Shown in pieces: positions 1 through 6,407 of a stretch of DNA of 6,624 bases. Below the pieces are notes generated by a model. It was not told where the DNA came from, made no database searches, and was given only the letters and a program-made list of their open reading frames with translations. The stretch is from Prevotellaceae bacterium (GTDB lineage Bacteria > Bacteroidota > Bacteroidia > Bacteroidales > UBA932): contig JAIRLF010000130.1 in the NCBI GenBank assembly GCA_031259655.1, positions 1 to 6,624 on the forward strand, read 5' to 3'. Position numbers and translations under genes: made by a program. Numbering within the stretch: position 1 is the stretch's first letter; each line of letters begins with the position of its first letter.

Positions 1-317
1 ATGCCTTCGGTGTATTCACGACTCCAATAGAACAGACTGCGTCTGTCCATGTTGCCAACATCGCGAAGTTGTACTTCGATGTTCACTTTTGAGCCGTCGC
101 TCATCTCTGCACGGATATCCAAAACGCCGGACTTGTCGCCAATAATGTCGGCTGACATCAACCTGTTTTCAAGTATTGTTATCGACACAATCTTGTCTTT
201 CTGCGTTTTCTGCAACACTCCCTGTAAAAACGAAAGCAACTGTTCTTCGTCCCCTTTCTCGCCCATGTACTTCATGAACAGAAAGTCATTTAGCGGATTT
301 AATCTTTCTTCATCCAT
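1..317 (-). CDS. Rpn family recombination-promoting nuclease / PDDEXK_2 (partial, C-terminus outside window)
   Basis: The minus strand reads open from ATG at 317 to the window edge, giving the first 105 residues (start MDEERLNPLNDFLFMKYMG). The opening NDFLFMKY and a following helical stretch with LLSFLQGVL match the N-terminus of the Rpn/PDDEXK_2 family. In that family the proteins are about 250-330 residues, so roughly the last two thirds are missing here. The visible nuclease core is VLDIRAEMSDGSKVNIEVQ at residues 65-83; D67 and the E81-x-Q83 pair fit the PD-(D/E)XK active-site pattern. The downstream DRRSLFYWSREYTEG is the family's 'R...YW...Y..G' segment. E. coli Rpn proteins are DNA endonucleases that promote RecA-independent recombination; related proteins are often annotated as putative transposases. 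It has its own promoter box and lies 59 nt downstream of the tilS stop, on the same strand. A second in-frame ATG does not occur until residue 15. The family call is strong; the biological role in this organism is inference. Confidence 0.88.
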   Translation of the reverse strand, partial: MDEERLNPLNDFLFMKYMGEKGDEEQLLSFLQGVLQKTQKDKIVSITILENRLMSADIIGDKSGVLDIRAEMSDGSKVNIEVQLRDVGNMDRRSLFYWSREYTEG

Positions 318-338
318 ACATTTATTATTTTATTGCCG

Positions 339-368
339 CAAATGTAGTGATTTTTCACGGAATCGAAA
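339..368 (-). promoter_or_regulatory. Bacteroides-type promoter for the Rpn gene
   Basis: On the minus strand a TACATTTG box (346 to 339) matches the Bacteroidota -7 consensus TAnnTTTG exactly. A TTT at 368-366, 19 nt upstream, is a weak -33 element. The box ends about 21 nt before the ATG at 317. This suggests the Rpn gene is transcribed separately from the tilS operon that ends just upstream. Confidence 0.55.
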
Positions 369-376
369 AAAATTAT

Positions 377-1732
377 TTATCCATCAAACTGCACACGCAA
401 GACTTGCGTTGTAGAATCGGAGACTTTGAATCGTTCGTCGATACGCAAACCGACAACCCAAATAATATCTTCGCCGGAAACTAATACCAATTGTTGACGT
501 TTTTCGGGCATGGACATTTCGATGTCGACGAAAAAATCGCTTAGCTTCTTATGCCCTTTCATTCCGAATGGGACGAAACGGTCGCCTTTTTTGAAGTTTC
601 TCAAGAGTAGCGGAAAATTCAGTTTCGACAAGTCGAACTCTCCGACATTCTTATTGTACAGTAACTCGTAGTCCGCATCTTTGTCGACAACTTCACAATG
701 CAGTTTAAACGATTCGGCAGATATATCCGCGTCTTTGTCGACCGAATACGAAGACGAAGATAATGTGTTCTCGTCCACAGGCAATATTGAAAAGTATATC
801 CTGTCGATAGAAAGACAGTGTGTAGAGGAGAAAAACTCTTTCCCGCAGGCATTGTTGACTATACAATTGCAAATGTTTGCAATTACATCGCCTCGAAAAC
901 CGTAAGGCTTGAGGATATAAAACAGGAGGATTTCTTTGGAATGAAATTGCCTGACGCCTCTGAGGAAAATAAACACTTTGTTTCTTCTTATTATACGGTA
1001 TTCCTGCAAAAACATATCTATCTCAGTTTCGATAAATTGATTCGCTTTGTCGAGATATATCATGCTTTCGGCGACTTTTTCTCTAAACGAGGGACTGATT
1101 TCGTCGAAGACCGGCAAGAGCTGGTTACGCAACCTGTTACGCAGATATTTGTCGGAACGGTTCGACGAATCTTCTCTGTACGGCACGTTGTTGACAATGG
1201 AATATTCGACAATATCTTTTCGCGAAAAACCGAGCAGCGGTCTGATAAGAGAATCTGTGTTCGACGGGATGCCCGTCAAACCGTTAAGTCCCGCTCCTCG
1301 CGAGAGATTGATGAAAAATGTTTCGAGATTATCGTCGGCATTGTGGGCTGTAGCAATTTTGTCGAAACCGTATTTTTGCCTCAGTTCCTCGAACCAGCGA
1401 TAGCGTAATTCTCTTGCAGCAACCTGTATGGAGATGTTATTTTCGTCGGCGTACCTTTCCGTATCAAATCGGGTCGAATAAAACGGGACGCCGTATTTTT
1501 CGGCAAACCGTCGGACAAAATCCTCGTCGCCGTCGGATTCCTCGCCTCGTAACGAAAAGTTGCAGTGCGCTATCGGGAACTTAAACCCTGCAACGAAAAA
1601 CAAATGCGCCATCACCATCGAATCTATACCCCCGCTGACCGCTAAAAGATATTTAGACTTGCTTCCAAGATGAATAATAATTTTTTCGTTAAATGCCTTG
1701 CGAAATAGAAGTTCCCTGCCTTTTATTTTCAT
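377..1732 (-). CDS. tilS: tRNA(Ile)-lysidine synthetase TilS
   Basis: The enzyme uses ATP and lysine to convert C34 of the CAU-anticodon tRNA-Ile to lysidine, which changes both the codon read (AUA) and the amino acid charged; it is normally essential and cytoplasmic. The 451-residue length is typical of the long TilS form. The N-terminal N-type ATP pyrophosphatase domain carries the P-loop SGGIDS at residues 33-38. It also has HCNFSLRGEESDGDEDFV (56-73), ATAHNADDNLETFFINLSRG (127-146), the IRPLLGFSRKDI segment (163-174) and REDSSN...YLRNRLRNQLLP (186-207), all diagnostic. The C-terminal TilS domain is visible near residues 380-450 (KGDRFVPFGMKGHKKLSDFF, then IIWVVGLRIDERFKV). The ATG at 1732 is 3 nt past the stop of the acyltransferase gene, so it is probably the last gene of the ricT-gldH-acyltransferase-tilS transcript. 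No motif appears missing. Confidence 0.97.
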   Translation of the reverse strand: MKIKGRELLFRKAFNEKIIIHLGSKSKYLLAVSGGIDSMVMAHLFFVAGFKFPIAHCNFSLRGEESDGDEDFVRRFAEKYGVPFYSTRFDTERYADENNISIQVAARELRYRWFEELRQKYGFDKIATAHNADDNLETFFINLSRGAGLNGLTGIPSNTDSLIRPLLGFSRKDIVEYSIVNNVPYREDSSNRSDKYLRNRLRNQLLPVFDEISPSFREKVAESMIYLDKANQFIETEIDMFLQEYRIIRRNKVFIFLRGVRQFHSKEILLFYILKPYGFRGDVIANICNCIVNNACGKEFFSSTHCLSIDRIYFSILPVDENTLSSSSYSVDKDADISAESFKLHCEVVDKDADYELLYNKNVGEFDLSKLNFPLLLRNFKKGDRFVPFGMKGHKKLSDFFVDIEMSMPEKRQQLVLVSGEDIIWVVGLRIDERFKVSDSTTQVLRVQFDG

Positions 1733-1735
1733 TTT

Positions 1736-2689
1736 TCAATTTTTTCGTCCGAGTTTTTTCAGTTTTTTTACCATTTTGAAGAGTTGCCCCACATGCCGTT
1801 CAATTTTTTCGGCATAGATATCGCTTATTTTGATAAGGATACCCGTCTCTTCCACATTCCCGAAACCGTGGTTGATTGCAGTGCCGAATACTTTCATCGA
1901 AGGCGAGAGGTTCATGTACGAATTGATGAGGGGAGGAATATTCTCGCCGAACGAACGTATTTCCTTTGCCAAAATCCGGTAATCGTCCTTATAGGTTTCG
2001 CCGATAAGCAGTTTGTTGAGCTTTTCTACATCGGGGTTTATCAGGAGCGGCTCTATTGGAGTTATCAGATTTTCTTCGTCCGAGAAATGTTTTCGAAGAA
2101 AATAGAGCAACATATCGCGGGCTTCGGTGTTGAATGTTCCGTACATCGTCACCTTTCCGAGGAAATAGTTCATTTCCGGATGCCGCAGGATTAGCGCCCC
2201 CAGACCGTCCCACAGATTGTCCAAAGCATAAAGCCCTTTGCTGCGGAGCTTTGTCGTTTGATAGTTCGGCTGCACAAACGAACGCCCGAGTTCGATGGTC
2301 TTCGGGAGAAAATCTTTAACGAACTTGTCGGAAAAGTTGAACAGTTCCGAAGTAGCGAGATAATGCGCCGACGGTATATCGTTACAGGCGATATATCGGT
2401 ATCCTCCGAGTATTTCGCGTTCTTTCGGGTCCCAGACAATCAACTGCGAATAACAGTGTTCTTTCGAGACGTCAAATTCGTCGATATCTACGCTTTTGCC
2501 TGTTCCTCCACCCGCCGAACGGAATGCGATTTCGCGCAACCGCCCGATTTCGAGCATAGTGTTGGGCGAATCTTCGTGATTGACGATATACAGCAAATTG
2601 CCGCCATTATTCGTGTATCGCAAAAATTTTTTGATAGTCAATTCCTTTTCTATTAATTTCTTGTCTATCGGAGCAATAATAGGTTTCAT
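1736..2689 (-). CDS. GNAT-superfamily N-acyltransferase, hemolysin/OlsB/GlsB type
   Basis: A 317-residue protein with the Acetyltransf_5 (hemolysin-like GNAT) layout. It shows LREIAFR (51-57), the DIDEFDVSKEHCYSQLIVWD segment (68-87), the core ILGGYRYI (93-100), the ATSELFNFS strand (112-120) and the family signature IELGRSFVQPNYQ (132-144). LDNLWDGLGALILRHPEMNY follows (156-175). The second half (about 190-310) contains TPIEPLLINPDVEKLNKLL and a basic C-terminus. Relatives include ornithine-lipid OlsB and the Bacteroides GlsB enzyme, which N-acylates glycine with a 3-hydroxy fatty acid as the first step of glycine (amino) lipids. I infer a similar 3-hydroxyacyl transfer to an amino acid, but sequence alone does not fix the amino acceptor. 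The partner O-acyltransferase (GlsA/OlsA, PlsC-like) is not in this window. The gene sits 19 nt after gldH and 3 nt before tilS, so co-transcription is likely. Confidence 0.82.
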   Translation of the reverse strand: MKPIIAPIDKKLIEKELTIKKFLRYTNNGGNLLYIVNHEDSPNTMLEIGRLREIAFRSAGGGTGKSVDIDEFDVSKEHCYSQLIVWDPKEREILGGYRYIACNDIPSAHYLATSELFNFSDKFVKDFLPKTIELGRSFVQPNYQTTKLRSKGLYALDNLWDGLGALILRHPEMNYFLGKVTMYGTFNTEARDMLLYFLRKHFSDEENLITPIEPLLINPDVEKLNKLLIGETYKDDYRILAKEIRSFGENIPPLINSYMNLSPSMKVFGTAINHGFGNVEETGILIKISDIYAEKIERHVGQLFKMVKKLKKLGRKN

Positions 2690-2708
2690 AATATCAAATT
2701 TAACATAT

Positions 2709-3215
2709 TTAGTTTTTGGAATAATTTAAAGCCAGTCCCACAGAAGCGATTCCTTCCAAATCAACGCTTCGCATTCCATGCCTGATGTTTACAGAGTATG
2801 TTCCATATTCGGGAAACCGAATGTATTTGCGGTATAAAAAGGAGTTTTCTTTGAATTTAGAGAACAATCCGCCCGCGCCTGTCCATTTGCCGTCGTCGTA
2901 TGCGAGTGTGAAATTGAGCGTATCGGTGGTTGCATTTCCATTTGGAGCTGTGATATTGAGGAATATGTATATGTTTTGGAAACGGTAATCGGTTCTGTTT
3001 CTCAAATCGACCGACAAGGAATACCATGCGACGGTATCTTCAACGGGGATACTGAATTTCAGTATGGAATCTTTGTTCCAGCGACAGTTTTCGATAACTG
3101 CGTTCTGTTGCCATGCCGCTTTTTTGCCGGTGCACGACGACGCGACAAGTACGACCGCAAATAGCGGTATAAGACAACAGTAACGGTAAATCATAAAACG
3201 TAAAGCATAAATCAT
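2709..3215 (-). CDS. gldH: Gliding motility-type lipoprotein GldH
   Basis: A 168-residue lipoprotein. The N-terminus is a hydrophobic signal sequence ending in VLVASSC, with Cys28 as the likely lipidated residue; the lipobox (ASSC) is loose but acceptable for this phylum. The mature part has the GldH pattern: W46 with DSILKF, VEDTVAWYSLSVDLRN (58-72), DYRFQNIYIFLNITAPNG (76-93), TDTLNFTLAYDDGKWTGAG (97-115), then FPEYGTYSVNIRHGMR (134-149) and LEGIASVGLAL (153-163). In Flavobacterium johnsoniae GldH is needed for gliding. Orthologues persist in non-gliding Bacteroidales, where the role is unclear. The ATG at 3215 lies 2 nt after the ricT stop. An in-frame ATG at residue 8 (3194) would give a more standard 21-residue signal peptide, so the true start is uncertain by seven codons. 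It is co-oriented within the ricT-tilS operon. Confidence 0.88.
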   Translation of the reverse strand: MIYALRFMIYRYCCLIPLFAVVLVASSCTGKKAAWQQNAVIENCRWNKDSILKFSIPVEDTVAWYSLSVDLRNRTDYRFQNIYIFLNITAPNGNATTDTLNFTLAYDDGKWTGAGGLFSKFKENSFLYRKYIRFPEYGTYSVNIRHGMRSVDLEGIASVGLALNYSKN

Positions 3216-3217
3216 TT

Positions 3218-4459
3218 TTATTGTCTTTTACGTTTATTGTACCTGTTGTTGTTAGCGTTACCTTGCGGTCTGCCTCCGTTCGGAGTGTTCGGGGCATTCG
3301 AAGCGTTCGGAGTGTTCGAAGCGTTCTGGGCGTTCGGAGCGGAAGATTTTTTCTTTTTCCGTTTTCTTTTGCTTTTGTCGAAACGGGTAAGGCTGTCTTC
3401 GCCAACGGCGCTTTTAAATTCGGAGTCGAGTTCGCCGTCGTTATTAATGCGTACTTCGAGTTTTTCGCCTTTATTGACGCTGTTAATCATTTCCCTGACT
3501 TTTTCGACGGGAATGGGAAACATTTGCATGTTTCCGGCTGTCGAAAAATACATTACTCCTCTCAATACGTCGGTCTTTTGCAGGAAAATCGGACCGTTAA
3601 CTGTTTCTATTTGTCTGATTTTCGGGAACGCGTCCAATGCGTCGAGATAGGTGTCCAGTTCGTAGTTTAAACAGCATTTCAGTTTGCCGCATTGCCCTGC
3701 GAGTTTCAGCGGATTGACGGATATCTCCTGATGCCGTATCGAATTGGTCGACACCGAGACGAAGCTTCTCATCCATTGGGCGCAGCATAATTCCCGCCCG
3801 CAAGGTCCGATTCCGCCTATCAGTCCTGCTTCCTGACGCGCGCCTATTTGCCGCATCTCGATGCGGATTCTGAATGTCTCCGCCATAATTTTTATCAACT
3901 CGCGGAAATCAATACGCTCGTCGGCGATGTAATAGAATATGGCTTTTGTCTTGTCGCCCTGAAAATCGACGTCGCCGATTTTCATGTTCAATCCGAGCGA
4001 GGACGCTATTTTACGTGCTTGAATCATCGTCGTGTATTCTAACGACACGGCTTCCTGCCATTTCTCAATATCGATAGCTCGCGCATGACGGTAGATTTTT
4101 CTCAGTTCGGCTGTTCGAGCATCTGCAACGTTAGGAGCCGATTTCAGAAACTTAAGCTCGGCGACGAGCCCCAAAGCCGATATAATCCCGATATCGTGCC
4201 CCGGCGAGGCTTCGACGGCTACAATATCGCCTTCGTTCAACTCAAGCTGATTGGTGTTGCGATAAAATCCTTTGCGCGTATTTTTGAACCGGACCTCGAA
4301 AATGTCATATTCCCTGTCTGCCGGAACGTTTCGTAACCAATTGTAAACGGTAAGTTTGTGACAGTTTTTTGCCGCCCTGCAAGCGACGATTTCGCCTTCG
4401 TCGCCGGTCTCTGTGACGCAGCCCCGCGACCAGTATAGTGTTCCTTTATTTATTGTCAT
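3218..4459 (-). CDS. ricT: PSP1-domain protein, RicT (YaaT-like)
   Basis: A 413-residue cytoplasmic protein of the PSP1/RicT family. The core PSP1 region is roughly residues 55-280. It includes VRFKNTRKGFYRN (56-68), LNEGDIVAVEASPGHDIGII (74-93), ADERIDFRELIKIMAETF (179-196) and RIEMRQIGARQEAGLIGGIG (199-218). The family's cysteine pairs are present: PCGRELCCAQW (Cys220, 225, 226) and GQCGKLKCCLNYE (Cys257, 262, 263). In Bacillus, RicT acts with RicA and RicF in an Fe-S-containing complex that stimulates RNase Y and phosphorelay events; no RicA or RicF partner is seen here, so the role in Bacteroidota is open. The C-terminus (363-413) is a non-conserved tail: a Lys/Arg block, then a three-residue Asn-rich repeat, then a second Arg/Lys block. 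It is the first gene of the operon (ricT, gldH, acyltransferase, tilS), with a TAnnTTTG box 42 nt upstream. The ricT-gldH pairing is, to my knowledge, conserved in Bacteroidales. Confidence 0.92.
   Translation of the reverse strand: MTINKGTLYWSRGCVTETGDEGEIVACRAAKNCHKLTVYNWLRNVPADREYDIFEVRFKNTRKGFYRNTNQLELNEGDIVAVEASPGHDIGIISALGLVAELKFLKSAPNVADARTAELRKIYRHARAIDIEKWQEAVSLEYTTMIQARKIASSLGLNMKIGDVDFQGDKTKAIFYYIADERIDFRELIKIMAETFRIRIEMRQIGARQEAGLIGGIGPCGRELCCAQWMRSFVSVSTNSIRHQEISVNPLKLAGQCGKLKCCLNYELDTYLDALDAFPKIRQIETVNGPIFLQKTDVLRGVMYFSTAGNMQMFPIPVEKVREMINSVNKGEKLEVRINNDGELDSEFKSAVGEDSLTRFDKSKRKRKKKKSSAPNAQNASNTPNASNAPNTPNGGRPQGNANNNRYNKRKRQ
3277..3339 (-). repeat. 9-bp coding minisatellite in the ricT tail
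   Basis: Seven tandem 9-bp units (plus-strand form yrTTCkrrG, for example CGTTCGGAG repeated at 3277, 3304 and 3331) fall in frame in ricT. They encode (P/S/Q)-N-(A/T) triplets, running about residues 374-394. Units differ at a few positions, so the array is old or drifting, but the 9-bp period is exact throughout. Gains or losses of units would keep the reading frame. Confidence 0.85.
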
Positions 4460-4500
4460 ATTTCTTTTTTAATATCTCTTGTCATTCCTAAAATAGAGCG

Positions 4501-4508
4501 CAAAATTA
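4501..4508 (-). promoter_or_regulatory. Promoter -7 box for the ricT-gldH-acyltransferase-tilS operon
   Basis: The minus strand reads TAATTTTG from 4508 to 4501, an exact TAnnTTTG match. It leaves about 41 nt to the ricT ATG at 4459. No good -33 TTTG is seen at the usual distance; the upstream DNA is A/T-rich with a GGGTTTAT stretch. The 151-nt spacer 4460-4610 holds nothing else I can support. Confidence 0.55.
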
Positions 4509-4610
4509 CATATTTTTTCTATAAACCCGATGTAATTTTACGATTGTGCCGAATAATCAATAACAAAGGCGCTCGACAAAATTCTTTTTTTATGGTTTTC
4601 TTGAAATTTT

Positions 4611-4905
4611 GTAACTACTCTGGTACTTCAAAAAAGAAAAAATGTTGGAAAAGAAAAAAATACTTACCTTTGCGCCATGGAAGAAATGATACATATACAA
4701 CGTTCGGAATATGAACAATTAATATCGCAACAGGAAGAATTGATAGAATTAGTTCGTCTGTTGCGAGCAGAGATAGAATTATTAAGAAACGGGCGCAACA
4801 GTAAAACGAGTTCCACAGCTCAGTCCCATGATATAAATCGAAGTAATGCACACAGTCTACGCAAAAGTAGCGGCAAGCCTTCCGGAGGGCAGAAAGGTCA
4901 CACAT
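4611..4905 (+). mobile_element. IS66-family element, left-end remnant
   Basis: The segment begins GTAACTACTCTGGTACTTC. GTAA is the usual terminus of IS66-type inverted repeats, and the 66-nt distance to the transposase start fits a left end. It continues through a Bacteroides-type promoter and the first 76 codons of an IS66 transposase. IS66 similarity stops at about 4905, where the coding frame hits TAA instead of continuing with the expected GHT-rich segment. No matching right end (reverse complement of the left terminus) is found in the rest of the window. The catalytic DDE domain is absent, so the remnant cannot transpose by itself. The left boundary is inferred from the GTAA motif and the composition change; target-site duplication cannot be checked. 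Confidence 0.7.
4645..4672 (+). promoter_or_regulatory. IS66 transposase promoter (Bacteroides type)
   Basis: TACCTTTG at 4665-4672 matches TAnnTTTG exactly, with TTG at 4645-4647 as a -33 element (17-nt spacer). The ATG at 4677 is only 4 nt past the box, so a transcript starting here would have almost no leader for the transposase fragment. The same promoter points at the lipoprotein gene at 4934, for which no other -7 box is visible. Confidence 0.55.
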
Positions 4906-4907
4906 AA
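4677..4907 (+). pseudogene. IS66-family transposase, N-terminal fragment (76 codons)
   Basis: The fragment starts MEEMIHIQRSEYEQL and contains a leucine-rich coiled-coil stretch (about residues 15-37, ELIELVRLLRAEIELL). RNGRNSKTSS and HSLRKSSGKPSGGQKGHT (59-76) follow. This is the recognised N-terminus of IS66 TnpC-type transposases, which normally run on for about 500 residues through a zinc-binding region and a DDE catalytic domain. Here TAA follows the first GHT of the usual GHTGHT motif. The 76 residues show no internal frameshift, and codon choice still looks intact, so the truncation seems fairly recent. A translated product could at most be a short coiled-coil peptide. Downstream, 26 nt separate its stop from the lipoprotein ATG. 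Confidence 0.85.
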
Positions 4908-4933
4908 GATAAATATTAATGAAATAGAAATAA

Positions 4934-6094
4934 ATGAAAAAGATTTTTTACATATTGTTGATAATCTCATTCGCCGGATGCAAAGGGAAAGATAGTATTG
5001 AAACAAGAGAAATCAATATTGTTATTGATCCGGATAATTCCGAAAAGGTTGATATTTCCGGATATGTTGATTCGGTGAAGTACATCAAACTTCAAACTAC
5101 AGATGACAATCTTATAGGTTATATAAATAAAGTATTTTTTGTAGATAACAGGATTCTTGTTACTGACGGAAAAGTTCCCCAAATTCTTATTTTCGATACT
5201 GACGGAAATTTTCTGAATAAAATAGGGAAAATAGGACAAGGTCCCGGAGAATATACAGGAATAACGACATCTCTTTTCGACCCTACAAACAAATTGATAA
5301 TAATACATAATAATGGTTTACGCAAGTTACTGTTTTTTACATTAGATGGCGAACTCATAAAAGAAATACATAGATTTAATGATAACGCATTGATACGTAA
5401 GATGATTAATCTTCCAAATGGAAATTTTTTGTGTTATACTTATGATTTAACTTCTAAACAAGTAGGTGAAAAAGCATCCGGTTTGTGGGAAGTAGATGCT
5501 TCAGGGAATTTTGTCCGCAGTTTTTTTACGCTCGAAGACCTTTATCCGGTGGTATATAATTATGATAATTCTCCATTTACGTTATTGCCGGATGGAAAAA
5601 TAAGCGTAATGGATGCTATTTGGGGTAACATATATCATTTCGAGAGCGACAGTTTGAGAAAATATATTTCGTATGAAGTAAAAGGAAATTCATTGAAAAG
5701 TTTAAAAGGAAATTCATATTCGAAAGAACAATATACATCATGTTCGACAAGTCAAGATAAAAGTGATTACATTTTTACTCAATGGAATGATGGTAATCAT
5801 AATTACATAACTGTATATTCAAAAAAAGATAATAAAAACGTTTTAATATATCCGCAAACAATGTTTTGGGCAGAACGAAAAGTTGTTATGCCTTCAGATA
5901 TATTATTTATAGATTCAAACAATTTCAATGCATTAGTTTCATCTATTTCCGGCGATGCAATTGTTGATTTTTTAAAGGAAAATCATGCTTCCGAGAAGAC
6001 TAAAAACGATTTGAATGAATTGATTAAAGGGATGAATGAAAGAGAAATAACGGATATGAATCCTATATTACAATTGTTGTATATAAAAAAATGA
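4934..6094 (+). CDS. 6-bladed beta-propeller lipoprotein
   Basis: A 386-residue protein with a short lipoprotein signal (MKKIFYILLIISFAGC; lipobox FAGC, Cys16), so probably anchored in the outer or inner membrane facing the periplasm. The mature part starts with a Ser/Asn-rich linker, then VDSVKYIKLQT (45-55). It continues with blade motifs typical of the Bacteroidales 6-bladed beta-propeller family: NKVFFVDNRILVTDGKVPQI (65-84), LIFDTDGNFLNKIGKIGQGP (85-104) with GEY at 105-107, and LLFFTLDGELIKEIHRFND near residues 130-150. The G(Q/R)GPGEY turn is a hallmark. Members occur in many copies per genome; ligand and partners are unknown, and no SusC/D pair or sigma/anti-sigma gene is beside it to suggest one. 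The length is normal and the frame intact. Base composition is clearly more AT-rich than the minus-strand operon. It sits just after the IS66 remnant and may depend on that promoter. Confidence 0.85.
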   Translation: MKKIFYILLIISFAGCKGKDSIETREINIVIDPDNSEKVDISGYVDSVKYIKLQTTDDNLIGYINKVFFVDNRILVTDGKVPQILIFDTDGNFLNKIGKIGQGPGEYTGITTSLFDPTNKLIIIHNNGLRKLLFFTLDGELIKEIHRFNDNALIRKMINLPNGNFLCYTYDLTSKQVGEKASGLWEVDASGNFVRSFFTLEDLYPVVYNYDNSPFTLLPDGKISVMDAIWGNIYHFESDSLRKYISYEVKGNSLKSLKGNSYSKEQYTSCSTSQDKSDYIFTQWNDGNHNYITVYSKKDNKNVLIYPQTMFWAERKVVMPSDILFIDSNNFNALVSSISGDAIVDFLKENHASEKTKNDLNELIKGMNEREITDMNPILQLLYIKK

Positions 6095-6138
6095 AGGAAA
6101 CGCCCAAAGACAGCATTGATTTTCAGATAAACGGTTAA
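6091..6138 (+). CDS. Possible 15-codon ORF overlapping the lipoprotein stop
   Basis: An ATGA overlap with the lipoprotein stop starts a frame MKETPKDSIDFQING ending in TAA. The overlap geometry favours translational coupling, but the peptide has no recognised family. It could equally be the 5' tip of a decayed downstream gene or chance. Low confidence. Confidence 0.2.
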   Translation: MKETPKDSIDFQING

Positions 6139-6155
6139 ATAAAGGTTTGGATAAT

Positions 6156-6201
6156 TTTTCCTGTATTGCGTACGTTATCAATTACAATATAGAAAGGAAA
6201 A
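6156..6201 (+). other. Imperfect inverted repeat downstream of the lipoprotein gene
   Basis: TTTTCCT (6156-6162) pairs with AGGAAAA (6195-6201), and TATTG (6164-6168) pairs with CAATA (6185-6189) inside it, with a 16-nt loop and an asymmetric bulge. There is no following T-run, so it is not a classic intrinsic terminator. It may serve 3'-end stability or termination of the lipoprotein transcript. Confidence 0.25.
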
Positions 6202-6238
6202 TAGGTGTTGTTAATTTAATATACTTTCTATATACTCC

Positions 6239-6406
6239 ATGCTTTTCTCGGTCAAAAAAAATTAATTCACTGCACTAAAGCGTCGGAAAGAGCCTTGAAG
6301 AAATTAATTCGTGTCACAAAAACGTTGGCAGTGCATCATAAAATGTTACGACGGTACAACAAACCTTTGGCGGTAGCCATTAGAGTGTAATGATGCGCAA
6401 AATAAA
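6239..6406 (+). repeat. Degenerate 42-bp tandem repeat, plus orientation (about 4 units)
   Basis: Shared blocks recur exactly 42 nt apart. AAATTAATTC is at 6259 and 6301; CGTCGG at 6281 matches CGTTGG at 6323 and CTTTGG at 6365. With unit starts at 6239, 6281, 6323 and 6365 this gives four units. Consensus pieces are CGTtGGaAgaG, an A/T-rich middle, and an A-rich end. The first unit is the most diverged. There is no open frame across the block on this strand (TAA and TGA occur in the last unit). The stretch from 6139 to 6238, just before it, holds only AT-rich sequence and the hairpin noted separately. Confidence 0.6.
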
Positions 6407-6407
6407 T

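Noticed and set aside
350..362. Terminator for tilS from the GTGA-TTTTT-CAC mini-palindrome
   Set aside because: The stem is only four base pairs and it overlaps the spacer of the Rpn promoter; not enough to call.
49..414. Plus-strand open frame of 121 codons
   Set aside because: It is antisense to the Rpn gene, whose D and E-x-Q motif is clear on the minus strand, and has no family features.
818..1408. A long plus-strand open frame (196 codons) opposite tilS, and shorter ones at 1047-1403 and 681-905
   Set aside because: They lie wholly antisense to a tilS gene with all family motifs; their translations show no recognisable domain.
4615..4905. Minus-strand open frame of 96 codons
   Set aside because: It is the antisense shadow of the IS66 transposase fragment and promoter; its hydrophobic look comes from reading A-rich DNA backwards.
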